A stretch of 64,000 nt of DNA, from positions 62,321,668 through 62,385,667 of the forward strand of contig OU015493.1 of NCBI GenBank assembly GCA_907164885.2, in the 5' to 3' direction. The position numbers and the translations under genes were made by a program. The stretch comes from Dolomedes plantarius (Eukaryota > Arthropoda > Arachnida > Araneae > Dolomedidae). Every line of letters starts with the position of its first letter. The first letter of the stretch is position 1. Shown here one piece after another: positions 1-13,406 of this stretch. Under the pieces are notes generated by a model. It made no database searches and was not told the DNA's origin. It saw only the letters and a program-made list of their open reading frames with translations.

Positions 1-455
1 TTATTTCTCGCAACAGGACTTGAATATGTCTGGAGAACACCTACACAAGCGTAAGATTCTGGCTGTCTCATCTCAACTGTCACTCATGGAGGTAGATATA
101 TCAGGGTTTGGGATGGCATCTCATGATTTTCTTCAGGCCCTATTGTAACCCTAAAAGGGAGATTGAATGGGAAAGACTATGCCTAAATTTTAGCTCACTA
201 GTCCATCCTATGGAGCAAACATTGTTTCTTACAGGAGATAGCGTTCTCCAGGATGATAATACCCCTATACATACCGGTAAAGCTATCAAGTATTGGATTG
301 AAGAGCATGAAAAAGAAGCCAAATATCTTATCTTGCCCTATACAATCCCCCGAATATATATTATCCAACCACTGTGATCTGTATAAGCGGATAGGACTAG
401 GTATCGATATCCACCACAGAATCTCTACTAGAACTTTCATGCTTTTTCCCTGAAA
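1..455 (+). pseudogene. Tc1-like transposase, 3' part, decayed
   Basis: This is the C-terminal half of a Tc1/mariner DDE transposase, cut by the window start. In successive frames it reads like the family: VWRTP near position 32, then a degraded glycine-rich beta strand, LVHPMEQTLF near 210, and the second catalytic aspartate in LQDDNTPIHT near 250-280. The helix WIEEHEKEA and the motif IIQPL near 355-375 follow. In active relatives the last motif is IIEPLW, so the third catalytic residue is Q here. Stops follow at once (PL* then SV*), and similarity fades at about 455. No terminal repeat is visible. It is a dead copy with no sign of function. Family assignment is confident from motif order; the exact clade is not. 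Confidence 0.8.
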
Positions 456-623
456 AATATATATTTTTAACCACTATAATATATTCTTAACCACTGTTCA
501 TGACTTCTATAATCTAATTCCAAGGTGAATCAGGTGGAATTACATGACAAAAGTGATCCTGCGCCGTATTTATAAGGGTTTTCATGAGGTTTCTTAGTGT
601 TCCCATTATTTTGATAACCATCA

Positions 624-624
<1 letters not shown>

Positions 625-667
<43 letters not shown>

Positions 668-668
668 A
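625..668. repeat. (TA)n microsatellite
   Basis: Perfect TA repeat of about 35 bp plus a degenerate tail. It is immediately followed by a fragment of the dispersed repeat found again at 7.0-7.4, 23.9 and 41.1 kb (AACCCGCGGTAGTTTCGTTA at 670-689). Confidence 0.95.
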
Positions 669-1744
669 TAACCCGCGGTAGTTTCGTTAGAAGAGATTAC
701 CTGAAATTTTTTTAAATTATTAACAGTTAGTTTAAATAATTTAACTCGAATTTTTTTTTTCAATTGTGGAGATATATTTACTTGTAGTGAAGGTTAAAAA
801 AACTTTTTTTTTACTAGAAATAATGAAAATTTACACAGAATTTGTTTTATTTCTATAAGATTTTATCTTTAGGAATGAGGTGAAAGTTATTGCCCAACAT
901 TACACTTTGTAGTTTTTTCAAACAACTTAATGTTTCTTGATTTTCAGAGATTGCTCTAAAATATGGGGTTTCTTTTCTTGATTAAATACCTAGGCTTCAC
1001 TTTGGCTGAATACACAATTCTTATCGCAAGGATTGCCAGCAAAATAATTGCTTTCATACAAGAATAATGTTTTCTACTTAGGTACTACACTTTCGCTTTA
1101 ACAGTATTTTTCATGGTTTTTACGGAAACCGTTTACTAAATAATTTTTCGCTCCCTTCTCGCCATCACACACTTTAAAAAATGAATTCAGAACTACATAT
1201 TAGTAAAATATCTCATTCTTTGTATGGAGATAAAGTTGTTTCAGACTCAGTGTCTGCTAAAAAAAATAGAAATGTTAAGCATTTTGAATGATAATTCAGA
1301 AGAGATTTTGGTACAAAGTGAAAAAGTTTTCCTAATTTTTTTTTTATCTGAACTTTATTTAATAGTTTCAAATCCCTTTCTTTACATCAAATTGATCCGA
1401 AATGATGAAAATTTTAAAGTAAATGAATTAAAAAATTGATTAAGGAAAAAAAAGAACGGCTTGATTTTATTCAATATTTTAGAAAATTTTATGATTTACA
1501 GAAATGTAAAACTCAAAGCATTTTATATAAAAAAAAATTGCGAAAATTTAAATTCTGGTAAAAACTTAGGGTTTGTTAAATGTAGTAAAACCATGAAATA
1601 GTGGGAAATGTTAGGTGAATTTAATGGGTTGAAGGTAAGGAAAATGAAGCATGACTGTACGAAGAAAGGAAAGAACACGACGTGTCGGTAATTAACTTTA
1701 TTAGTACAGTTCGTTACACAAGAACTGTCGATCCTACAGAAATG
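669..1744. other. AT-rich sequence, no feature recognised
   Basis: Apart from the repeat fragment at 669-700 this stretch is AT-rich with frequent stops. I see no coding signature, terminal repeat or RNA gene. Confidence 0.5.
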
Positions 1745-1910
1745 TTAGTGAAGGCGCAAACGAAAGGCATGCGCGTAGTAACAACAGCACACAAAGATTT
1801 CACAGGTGGTTTCAATGTGTCCACCCTGCTTCAAGGCCAATGCTTGACACCGTGTTATGGCATGTTCCACAGCGGCTTGTAACTGGTCGGGACCGATGTT
1901 GAGTACGTGC
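1745..1910 (-). pseudogene. IS630-like transposase C-terminal remnant
   Basis: On the minus strand the frame reads LQAAVEHAITRCQALALKQ followed by GGHIET. This resembles the extreme C-terminus of IS630-type arthropod transposases, where a helix with paired aromatic and arginine residues precedes GGHIE. Just upstream on the minus strand is a 21-bp direct duplication (1904-1943, LHVLNI twice). The open frame runs on to 2161, but the rest has no family features. The piece lies downstream, in minus-strand sense, of the larger transposase remnant at 2.7-3.9 kb. It may be the displaced tail of that element or of a sibling copy. Confidence 0.45.
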
Positions 1911-2423
1911 AAGAGGATGTTGAGTACGTGTAAGAAGATGTTCAAATCCGCCAGATTTCCTATGTTTCCTGTAGAAGTGGAATGATATAATTCCCACGAT
2001 GTGTGGCCAATAACGAATCTATTATAAAGGCGGTAGAGGCTCGGGTAAATAAAGGCTTGTAAACCTGGAGATAATAGAAGAATAGCTGTCGGTGTGGCCA
2101 GTGATAGCGATCTAAAGTTTATAAATATTAGAAGATGGATGGTCGTTATTTTATCGCCCACAGTATAAACGTCAGATGATAAGGGTCAAAGCTGTTTTGC
2201 AAAATAAAATTGGTGGGGAGGTAATTCGTGGACTATGGACAGAGTCGACAGAGGCTGTTTAATAAAGAACCAATTGGGGCAAGAACTACTGAAAGAAAAA
2301 CAGCACACTGCCCAATGAAAATGAGGGGTGGGCCAGAATGACCCCCCTGTAAACGGACCCGCCAAGGACGAAAGGAATTGGAGAAGAAGCAGATCGATCT
2401 CAGGCTTGGTTCCTCAAAGTTAG

Positions 2424-2588
2424 ATGATAGAGACTCTCGACTGCCTCAGAGTCTTGGAGAAGTGCCAATATCCCGCTAAGATGTTCCTATACATGACAGG
2501 ATTCTGGGTCCCTGTCGTCGATGCCACCATCATCGCTGCATACATCAGCTATAGTAAGTGCCTCCCCAATAGACTCTAAAAATCATCT
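2424..2588 (+). other. Small exon-like open frame, unidentified
   Basis: A 54-codon frame starts MIETLDCLRVLEKC and contains a hydrophobic stretch, MFLYMTGFWVPVVDATIIAA, that could be one membrane segment. It contains a good splice donor (ATA|GTAAGTG, GT at 2554-2555) and a CAG acceptor-like site ending at 2449. An internal exon of about 104 bp is therefore conceivable. I do not recognise the peptide, and base composition alone could explain it. Confidence 0.2.
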
Positions 2589-2689
2589 TTGACAATATAG
2601 TCTGCCTCTGCTTCTGAGTTCTCATATTTAAAAATTTTAATATGAAAGAGATTATTGTACTTGTAGCCATTACAATTTAATTGAAATTT

Positions 2690-3932
2690 GTGCGTTATCA
2701 AATAAATGTATGTTTAAGGCCAATGCTTTGTCTTCCTTGTTTGTTCCAACCCATGCATGCATCCATTGTTTTAAGGTAATTAATTGCCTACATTTACCCG
2801 ATAAACTTTATGTTTGAGGTAACCCCGAATCGCACGGAGTTAAGTCGGGTGAACGTAGAGGCCATCTGGTAGAAAATCCACGTGTGATAATGCAATCCTC
2901 CGTAAAATGACGTCGCAGAAATTGTTGTACATCACGTCCAATGTGAGGAGTGGCACCATCCTGTAGGAATACCGTTGTAGCGAGACATCCACGCTGCTGG
3001 AGTTCTGGAATGACAACACCTTGCAACATAGCCCGATAACGTGCTGCAGTCACGGAACAGGTTTTTGGTCCCTGCGGGGTAATTTTCTGGAAGAAAAATA
3101 GCCCAATTATAAAGGTCGCAGTGAAGCCGATCCATACAATCACATGCGGTGAATGCAGGGACATTTGGTGGACCGAGTGAGTATTGTCAGTGGACGAGAT
3201 ACGGCAGTTATGTGCGTTCACTCTTCCGGACATGGAAAAGTGAGCCTCATCGGTCCATAGGATGTTCCACGGCGAATTCTGCTCCACCTCCATACGTGCG
3301 AAGAACGTTAAAGCGAACGTTTCACGCAGATCGTAATCTCAATGTTTTAACTCTCGTAAGCGATGGAGCTTATACGGATAGGCTTTGAGTGTTTTCCGTA
3401 TGCACCTCCATATCGTAGTGTGTGACAATCCGAGTTGCCTTGATACGACGTGAGCACTGAATGTTCCTGCTGTGTTCGAATTTGCCTGCTCAACGACAGT
3501 GGTTGCGACATCATACATCACTTGCGGTATCCGTTTTTTTCGCCCTCATCCGGCTCGAACGGCAAAGCTACCTGTTTCCTCGAAACGTTTCACCATTCGC
3601 CGCAGGGCACATGGTGTCACTGGACCCGTATGCAAAGCTTTCTGCTCTCGGTACAAGCGAAGCGCTTTGGCGGAGTTATCGCCTTTTGGTAAAATAACTT
3701 TAGCAGCAAAGCACACTCCGGCAACGAAAGAACCATCGTGACGGTCGAAGAATGTTCCGAACCTGTGAGCCCTCTTTTTTTTATCTGTTACGACAGCTCT
3801 TTCGCCCAGCTTGTATGCAAATTTTGTTCTCCGGTACTGCGCGCACAGTCTAATATTCAAATTCTCACTTTACTACAGCATGGCGAAAAGGGCTGGAAGT
3901 TAAGTTGTGCTGCTGCTACACAGGAAACATAA
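2690..3932 (-). pseudogene. IS630/DUF4817-type transposase, broken
   Basis: This is a decayed transposase read on the minus strand. The N-terminal part (3690-3546) has AAKVILPKGDNSAKALRLYR and a helix-turn-helix like the DUF4817 domain. Next comes VMYDVATTVVEQANSNTAGT (about 3521-3400) with a second HTH (LGLSHTTIWRCI). The catalytic part (3293-2820) carries the first aspartate in ILWTDEAHFSMSG, the second in VFLQDGATPHIGR and the third region in RSPDLTPCDSG, where relatives have CDFWLWG. Frame then shifts to GYLKHKVYRVNVGN near 2815-2770. At least three frame breaks or stops separate these blocks, so the gene is dead. The name DUF4817 is recalled from arthropod relatives, not searched. Confidence 0.75.
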
Positions 3933-4395
3933 CGCGTAAGCTGCACACGCTTGAAAATATAAAGCTTAATCAGTGAAGTTTCGTTCCTGCATGTGTAACG
4001 AACTGTACTAATAACCAATCACAGAACACCGTTCGCCAGATATTCAGCGTAGAAAACTGATAAAAAGCTCTGATCGTGTTTTTGTTAGCTATTTGCAGAG
4101 CTGTTTTTTTGTGTGAGCATAATGCATCCGTTTTTTGTGATACACGTACTGTTCCAACGCTTTTTAGGATTTTCGCCTGCGCTTAGCATTTTGCGACGGG
4201 AAAAGTGGGCGTTGCCATTTGAAAATTTTGAGTTACTGTACCTATAACCGTAACCATGAGCGTCACTGTGTTGACGTTCTCAAAATCCCGAGCTCATACA
4301 TCTGAATAACTATAGCTGAAATCTCATCTCGATCGGTTGAACGGAACAGGCGCTAGAGGTCCATATATCGGCAAAGTTTCTTTATGACCACCATG
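3933..4395 (-). mobile_element. 5' non-coding flank of the IS630-like transposon
   Basis: GC-richer sequence upstream (minus sense) of the transposase, ending with CAAAGTTTCTTTATGACCAC just before a TA array at about 4396. Its abrupt end at a TA run fits the terminus of a TA-inserting element. I could not find the matching inverted terminus on the other side, so the far end appears truncated. Confidence 0.4.
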
Positions 4396-4447
4396 TATAT
4401 ATATATATATATATATATACATAAACAAACACACACATATATATCTA
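4396..4447. repeat. (TA)n with CA interruptions
   Basis: TA array with an ACAAACACACACATA segment. It is followed by a ~50-bp phrase, TTTTGAACTACGTATCATGT, that recurs with few changes after the TA/GATA array at 6.1 kb. Confidence 0.9.
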
Positions 4448-5515
4448 TAAAATTTTGAACTACGTATCATGTATAAGTACTCAGTTTTTGACCCAGTATC
4501 ATAGTTTTCCGATCATATTGCCATCTGTCGTCCCGGAAAACTCATTTTGTCAAAAGAACAGTTTTTCAAGAATAATACGCATTAAATCTTATTTGATGAT
4601 TGCTTGACACAGCTTTATATTGACCAGATTGTTAAAAACAATCAGCAATAAACCTTCGATTATTAAACTATCATATGTGGATTCAAACTCAAATTTGGCT
4701 CTTAACTTAATTTTCTATAAAAGTGTGAATAACTCATTTTGAAATTGAGCGTTTCGAGAAATCCTCCGGCAAAATAAATGCAAACACTATTTTCATTTTA
4801 TAAAAGAATTCTCTGTGATTCTCAGGGTTTTATCTAATCCGGAATGATGATTTTAAGTTTTTATCTTGGCGACAAATCTCTTTGTTGGCTTCTAGATGTA
4901 CGATCTGACTAATTTGATTTTTAATGGTCATTAACATGTTCTTTTTTCCTTTAAAACCTCGTAATTGGTACCTTTTCTAGCAAAATACTTTACCACAAAT
5001 TTTAATCGCATGAAGTAATTAGAGAGTGTAACTTAATGTTCTATACTTCTCTGTTATCTAAGAATCGAATACTGAATTAGAATATTTCAAAAAATATTTG
5101 ACAGTTTGATTAGTTCCTGTTTTACTCTAGTTAATCAGTGAATTATTTTATTCCCACTTATATATTCAATGAATTAATATAAAGCGAAAGATAATCGAAT
5201 TCGCAACGTAGCCGGAAAAGTTTTCGTAAACTGGCGATAAATCGTCAAGGAACGTATTGCGTTGCCTGAATTTCAGCTAATTTGTGAAGTAAGATTGATG
5301 CAACTGATGAGTCAATCTGGATATGTAGCAGTAGGGCATCAGAGCAGGGGTATGAGGTCTATTGTCGCTAGTGAAAACAATAGAATTTTTTGGATTTGAA
5401 TGGAATAATTCTTTTTCTTTGAGTAAGTTTTCTTGGAATCAAGATAGAAGCTGATAAGTCAGCCACCAAGTTTACGTAGAACTCAGCAGTCAAATAGTTA
5501 TGTTTGATGTTACAG

Positions 5516-5518
<3 letters not shown>
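4448..5518. other. AT-rich, no gene recognised
   Basis: It holds the short dispersed phrase at 4452-4505 shared with 6160-6200. No coding, terminal repeat or RNA signal was otherwise seen. Confidence 0.5.

Positions 5519-5569
<51 letters not shown>
5519..5569. repeat. (TA)25 microsatellite
   Basis: Uninterrupted TA dinucleotide run of about 50 bp. Confidence 0.97.
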
Positions 5570-5570
<1 letters not shown>

Positions 5571-5756
5571 CCTACAAAACCAAAAACCTTTTCTAATCCC
5601 CAAATTCTTTTTCGATTTCCTTTAAAATTACTTGGCCGTAAGCATACTAATTTCGTTTTCGTTTTTCGTTTTATTGTGAGTGACCTAAAAACAATAGTAG
5701 GCAATTGATTTACCTTCCCTTAATCCCAGTCTCGTGGGCACCTAAAAATTCATAAC

Positions 5757-6062
5757 AAGACTTGGGATTCTTATGCCCAGATAAATCAGCCAATAAATGC
5801 AAGCTGCACGGGTCATGTGACAGGACCTCATGAAGCTTATTTAAACTCGGACACGCTTTGAAGAGTAGGCTTTTTGCGTGACTTTATGGCTTAGTAAAAG
5901 TTCTGTAACCCCTACTGTTAGGATGTAAATAAAATAATACATTGAAAGACTGGAGTTTTTTTCAGTGGAGGCTTGCAAAGCGCCCTGGATGCGACTACAG
6001 TGACATAACCACGCCCTGAAAACACCCCATCTGCGCCGGGCAAACACGACATGTTACACATG
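5757..6062 (+). mobile_element. Possible solo LTR fragment
   Basis: A GC-richer island abuts a TA array and ends in CATGTTACACA, a plausible CA terminus. In plus orientation it has a TATA-like CTTATTTAAACTCGG near 5838 and a poly(A) signal AATAAA near 5930, in the order expected for a U3-R-U5 segment. The TG start was not identified and no partner LTR is present, so the call is weak. Confidence 0.3.
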
Positions 6063-7009
<947 letters not shown>

Positions 7010-7205
7010 ACGTAGGATTATGTTCCTACTTAACGGTCCTTTGGAAATGAAAATTTCAGACTCTAAAACCGTAAGTCGATCCGTCCTCGCGAGTTATAAT
7101 TTTGGCAGCGCACCAAACACAGTCTATCGCTTGGACAAATTAAACAGAAAAGTACCAAGATGCGTCAAAATTTTGACATACATATATGTATATATATGCA
7201 TACGT

Positions 7206-7278
<73 letters not shown>

Positions 7279-7297
7279 TACGTACACACACACACAA

Positions 7298-7345
<48 letters not shown>

Positions 7346-7430
7346 TGCATACAAAAAAGGTAAGCAATGATAAGTAATCCTACGTTAATAACCCGTGGTA
7401 GTTTCGTTAGAAGAGACTACCTGATTTTTT
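7010..7430 (+). repeat. Dispersed repeat 'A' with internal microsatellite
   Basis: Fullest copy of a family seen also at 669-700, 23868-24110 and 41055-41230. It opens with AACGTAGGATTA (7010) and carries the inverted match TAATCCTACGTT (about 7376-7387), a 12-bp inverted pair. Between them lie a ~150-bp unique segment, a compound TA/CA array (7178-7344) and the block ATGCATACAAAAAAGGTAAG. The shared tail AACCCGTGGTAGTTTCGTTA extends beyond the inner inverted pair. It is probably a non-autonomous transposon or MITE whose microsatellite has expanded. No coding capacity is visible. Confidence 0.6.
7178..7344. repeat. (CA)n(TA)n compound microsatellite
   Basis: Two alternating blocks of CA and TA inside repeat A. 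The block GCATACGTACACACACACAC occurs twice (7199 and 7275), indicating internal duplication of the array. Confidence 0.95.
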
Positions 7431-7747
7431 TCATAATTTTTGTTTCATTATTTTACAAACGAAATAAAAAGAAACTTGATCAAGTTATAGGGAGAGGTTT
7501 CAATTTAAACTTCGTGTTAATTTAAATCCAATAGATCCCTGGTTGAAAGATGCACTGCAAAAACAGTGTACTACAGAATATATCTACTTTTCATAGAAGG
7601 AATTTTGTAATGCTATGTTGAATTTATCAAAATGCTAAGATTCTTTAGAATCTTATCATTTTGATAAATACAGCATAAATACAGCATTTGATAAATGCAG
7701 CTTTTTAGACACCATACTTCGTTTCATAGTAAAATAAATTCTACTAA
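7431..7747. other. AT-rich, no feature recognised
   Basis: Short direct repeats around TTTTGATAAATACAGCAT (7670-7705). No gene. Confidence 0.4.
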
Positions 7748-8110
7748 GGATGGAAGTAGCCTAGTGGTAGCACGTTGGCTTTTGGTTTTTAGGGTGCTAG
7801 GATCGAATCCCAAAGAGCACTGTCAAATACCGGACAGCGCTGTTTGTCTAGGCCGGATATAGTCAAGTTAAATCAGGAGACATCAAAGTCCCTCTATGAG
7901 GTCAGAGAGTGTGGGAGAGGGTACGTCACGCTCCCCCTCCAGAAGCCACCCCTGGGGATGATTGGTCAAAATTGCGGTGGCACCTGGCTAAATTGGAATG
8001 CCATCCTCGGGGTGTCATTATAATTCGGAGCCGCACCCCTCAGCCCGCTAACCTACATGGGCCTGGTTTGGAACAAATTCCTGCCAGGGATGGGTATTAG
8101 AAATAACAAC
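7748..8110 (+). mobile_element. tRNA-derived SINE, family 1
   Basis: The head is tRNA-like, with a Pol III A box TAGCCTAGTGGT at 7757-7768 and a B box GGATCGAATCC at 7800-7810, spaced as in tRNA genes. A ~280-bp unrelated body follows, including ACCCCTCAGCCCGCTAACCT near 8036. A second copy in reverse orientation at 12110-12397 shares both boxes and the body, which confirms a dispersed element and not a tRNA gene. It would need LINE-encoded enzymes for movement. Divergence between the two copies is high, so both are old. Confidence 0.8.
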
Positions 8111-8339
8111 AGCATAACATCTATTAAAGATTAATACCGATTTTTGTCATGTTCTTAACTTTACTTATGATATATCCAGTTCTGTGTCATTTTGATACAT
8201 ATTTATTTAATGTACAGGAGCCAAGTGATAATAATTTTGAGGAAGTTTTCTATTAGTAAGGATTTGTCATGAAATCTGCATCAAATCTGACTAAATTGTT
8301 TTTCTTCAATATTGTACCACCATTTTTCAAAATATACCT

Positions 8340-9275
8340 TAAGATGGGGGTTACTTTGTGACAGATTTTAAGTTTTTTCCTATGCCACCCGATCAGTTTT
8401 AGAAGCAGCACAAAACGAACAATTGCAAAACGTTGGTACATCATTTCCTTATGTGGTAATGTATTGCTTTAATCCAGATCTTTAATTACCATTGAGATAT
8501 TAAACTTAAAATGTGTCACACAGTTGCCCTTGTGACATCTGTGTTTTCGCCCTGAAATCCAAGAGGAAAAATTACTTGACACAAAGTTAGACAATAAAAC
8601 GCTTATTATAAGCTTGATACACAATTATATATATACCTATTACGAATATTGGATAGCTTTATCTATATCTTTGACATCAAAAAGACCTCGGGTGCCCAGG
8701 GAAGCCATCAGTTCTTTGAGAAGATGAGGAAATCCGTCTTTCTGCACATTCTGCTCCTTCGGGTAATTCTTTTCCAGATTGTCAATTCTTCTCTCTCTCA
8801 AGTGCTATTTTACAGTATTGAAAAATGCAACATCGAGCGGCTGGAGGAGGTGAATCGACTTTGTGAGTTATGTTGTAACTGTCAATGTGTCTCAAAGTAA
8901 CCCCGTTACCTTTCGATATTTAGGCTATGTTCTCATATCTCTCGGAAATATCACTATACAAAAGTTATATTGCTCCACGATCTAAGCAACATATTAACAA
9001 CAAAAAATAATTACCTGTGGTAGTTGGTTGTATAATGTGTTAGCCTTTAGCACACAAAGTTTTCGAAGTTTGAGTCAATAGCTTGACAACAGCTTTCAAT
9101 AATACACTAGCCAGCGAAGACAAATGACACGCAGAAGCTTCGGGCACTGGCCACTAGGTTTCTCTATATGTTGGAAAAGCTGTTGGCGCTGTTCTTTGCT
9201 TACCCGGTATCAGGGGTGCTGCGCAAGATCCAAAATACGAAAAAATTACAATGTGTCACAAAGTTACTCCTGCAA
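8340..9275 (-). mobile_element. Decayed pogo/jerky-like transposon with motif repeats
   Basis: Four copies of a ~22-bp motif close to GGGTTACTTTGTGACACA occur at 8346-8370 (plus), 8505-8530, 8881-8904 and 9245-9270 (all minus). This is the pattern of sub-terminal transposase-binding repeats. On the minus strand between them (about 8795-8650) a frame reads RIDNLEKNYPKEQNV then KDGFPHLLKELMASLG, which recalls the segment before the C-terminus of Tigger/jerky (pogo) transposases. Stops interrupt it. Both lines of evidence are suggestive only; no DDE core was found. Confidence 0.4.
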
Positions 9276-9330
9276 TCACAATCTTACGTTACAACATTTA
9301 ATATGAAGCAACGATCTATTCCTCATTTTC

Positions 9331-11337
9331 ATTTCATTCATGAAGAATGTCACTGGTCTGCGTCTAATTTCACTTCCGCCACCTACATTGTTGATTTCAC
9401 AATGTCTTTATTAGGTTTTAAAGTTGCTACGTACTAACCCTATTGGAATAGTTTATCTCAAGGTTAAACTTTGGAGAAAATGTACCCAATGATTGCTGAC
9501 ATGGATTTAAAGATTTAAAAAAAATTGTACTCCATAATAGAGAAAGAAATTTTATGCTTTGGTTTTTTTTAGCTTTTTGTAAAAATGCAAATAATATTTT
9601 AAAATTGAAATTATTCGGGAAAAAGTCTGGTCTAGTGTGTTTTAAGCGCTCATAAATTCCTTTGATGGACGAAATTCATAAATTGAATTCTGTTGCAAGG
9701 TTCAGAAAAGTTCAAGCTACCTGAAAATACCATTTTTAATGGATTATCAGCTTTTATGTAGCTATAAATAGCAGACAAATTTTTGATAGCAACAAATTAA
9801 GGCTTTTCAGATGAAATGCGACCTAGTTTATTTTTAGGCTTCACACACTTTGTTTTCCCCGGACGCTGATTGATTTACGGCCACGAAAAGACTTAAACTT
9901 CATTTCAACTTAACTGTTGTCTCGCAATATTCCCGAAATTTCTTTATTCGCATTATTCAGAACTTTCTACCTCGGACACCCTTAATTTTGCTTTGTAATA
10001 AATGTCCCATCGGAATTTAAAATTTTAAAATCTTTTTAATTTTATTTTTATTTACTTATTTTTTTATTTTGTGGGTTGTGTGGGGGTAAAACTACGTTCT
10101 CATCACCATCGGAACGCGTTTAGTAGAAGGCCGCAGCCACACGCATTTAAGAGTGTGTGACGTAAACTTAGAATTGTCGGGAGAGCAGACCGACAAAAAT
10201 TTTCGTTCTCGATCTGAGGACCAGTGTACATAAAATTAGGTATTCGGAACTGGCCATTGTCTCTTTGGGTCTACCGGTTCCAGGCAAAGAAACAAGTAAT
10301 ATTACAGCTAGTTTAGAAGAATTCTTTACATACATGGCAGTTAACCAGGGTGAGTCAGCACGGTAGGTTACAGGTTCTAATTGAGCGTTAGAGTGTTTAC
10401 TAGTGTGAGCTCCGTGGAAGACTATTAATGAGTAATTTCAATAAACTACTGATCCTTCATTCTTAGTTGTACACTGAAATATGAATAGAGAAAAATTTTT
10501 ATTTGTTGCTTTGTTACTGTAAATCTAATTTATTACCCCTAGAAACTGGTTGACACAACGAATTATTCTAGTTTGAGAAGCATTTTTTTGTTCGGATATT
10601 TTAGAATTATGTGCAAACTTTTTCTGTTCAATATTAAAAATATACGATGTAAACAATTATCCCAGTTACATATTTACTGATTGATTCCTTTAAAGTGTTA
10701 TTTACATAAAATATATACTCTGTCAGATCATCCTTTAAATAAAAATGTCATCAATGTAAACAATGGTTCCCATTACAAATTTATTGCTTCTGCCCTTTTA
10801 AACCTAATCAACTGAATGCGTGCGTTCGATTACCTTTTTTCCATTTAAAATGTACAATTGCCTAGTTACTTCGTAACCTGAGTTTTGACGTCAAATGGAA
10901 GCGCCATTGGTACAGCTGAGAGTTCCGTTCAGCTGTACGTCCGATGCATTTGGGACGTTCGATGCATTTCTGAGAGGCCTCTTGCCAATTTCTGTTATTT
11001 TTCCAGTGTTAGGTAAAATTCCATTTATATTTTAAAAGTAGGATGGCTTTCTGTGTTTTAGAATTCGTGGGCTTGTAATTGGTAATACAGATAAATATAG
11101 AAACCCAGTTAACAAGAAAATTAAATCTGCACATGAAAAGGAATTTTAAAATTTAGGAATCCGAATAACATATTTTTTACTTGGACACTATTCTCAGTTT
11201 GAGCACTTTGCATTATTTACCTCGAAGATGATTTTAATTTACCATATAAAAACATTTTTTACATGAGTGAGACTTTTGCTGTTATTTCTTATTACCCCTG
11301 CCCGGTAATATTCCATATATATTTATATACATATAAT

Positions 11338-11338
<1 letters not shown>
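9331..11338. other. AT-rich, with two GC-richer patches, no gene recognised
   Basis: The patches at about 10080-10440 and 10880-10990 are less AT-rich, and the second has a near-direct repeat (GATGCATTTGGGACGTTC then GATGCATTTCTGAG). They may be old LTR or transposon pieces, but I cannot match ends. The rest is AT-rich filler. Confidence 0.35.
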
Positions 11339-11429
<91 letters not shown>

Positions 11430-11432
11430 ATA

Positions 11433-11512
<80 letters not shown>
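11339..11512. repeat. (TA)n microsatellite, about 170 bp
   Basis: Long TA array with a few TTTATA interruptions. It is directly abutted by the solo LTR at 11513 and resumes after it at 11981, so the LTR sits inside a TA array. Confidence 0.97.
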
Positions 11513-12397
<885 letters not shown>

Positions 12398-12398
12398 C

Positions 12399-12830
12399 CT
12401 ACGTCGGGAGACAGTAAATAGACCATATCTCTCCTCTAGCAGCCCAATACAAATTACATCTGTTTTTCCATCTGTCGGTAGTAAATCTATAGTTCTTTAA
12501 GAAGGTGAACATCATAAGATGATTAAAATCCATAATGTCTCCAGACGAACAAAGAGGACATTCAGGAGAGTTTACCAAACCAATGCGGTAAAGGTGACAA
12601 AATAAAAATTCAAGTGAAGGGGTGATTCGAAAATTGGCTGTAAAAATATGTCCAGGCAGAATCATTGGAATAGGATTCTTCAGTAGTTGGATCCAAAACT
12701 TTCCACTTGCTGCTATATTGTGGAAATATTTAATTTTGCTAGCAATGAATTCGGCAATAGATTTTTTTGCTGAGTGGTTAGACACTGGAAATTTTGATTG
12801 ATAAAGTCTACCTCAAGTCGAATAGGACTT
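12399..12830 (-). pseudogene. Non-LTR retrotransposon (LINE) C-terminal coding fragment
   Basis: A 128-codon open frame on the minus strand includes PGHIFTANFRITPSLEFLFC, then LYRIGLVNSPECPLCSSGD, then DFNHLMMF. The pattern GH...LhRhGL.dSp.C..C......H is the region after the reverse transcriptase domain in Jockey/I/R1-type LINEs, with a Cys-rich C-x2-C...H cluster. The last Cys of that cluster is replaced. The fragment starts mid-protein, so it is a 5'-truncated or partial copy. No endonuclease or RT core is present in the window. The adjoining SINE on the same strand may be a separate insertion. Confidence 0.6.
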
Positions 12831-13305
12831 CTATTTAAAACATAATTTTCTTTTCTACCTAAACAGGATTTTCAATTTATCCACCTTAGAGGATTTTTTG
12901 ATATAGGCGTATAACAAGAACTCATTAAATTTTTTTATATATTAATTTTAACAGTTGTTTTATATAGTATGTACACAATAGAAAATTATTAAAAAACAAT
13001 CATATGTTTATAATTCTGAAACATAAGTACATGAATGTAGATTGTTTTAAATAGATACATTTAAAAGCAATCAAATCTTTTAAAAATATATCAAATGTAT
13101 TTCTCCTCCGGCCTGAAACTAAATGTTAAGTAATAATATACAGCTAATGACCTATCAGACACAAAGATCGCCATTTGTAAAGATAAAACTTTAGTAATAG
13201 TAATGGTTTGAGCCATTTGAGCTAGAATCTTCATACTTAAGAAATTAGACATTGGAAACTTCTAAAACCTCCTTTAAATTTTTTTCTCATGTGATACAAA
13301 AACTT
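12831..13305. other. AT-rich, no feature recognised
   Basis: No coding or repeat-end signal is visible. Confidence 0.4.
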
Positions 13306-13399
13306 ACCGTATTTTTCGGGTCATAAGATTCACCTTTTTACATAAAAAACCGACTTAAAATTGGGCTGCTTATGGTTCTAAGGTAACATTAAAATAAAA

Positions 13400-13400
<1 letters not shown>
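13306..13400 (+). repeat. Left terminal inverted repeat matching 20.2-20.3 kb
   Basis: Starts ACCGTATTTTTCGGGTCATA. The reverse complement of 20281-20294 begins with the same 14 bases and continues with a similar CATAAG...CACC context. It could be the left end of an old MITE-like element now 7 kb long because of nested insertions, or an independent solo end. Confidence 0.5.

Positions 13401-13406
<6 letters not shown>

Noticed and set aside
7020..7377. Overlapping open frames rich in Y, I, H, T and V on both strands
   Set aside because: They are direct translations of TA and CA microsatellites. The same applies to frames at 11.3, 14.8, 19.9, 32.4, 47.1, 48.3 and 63.2 kb.
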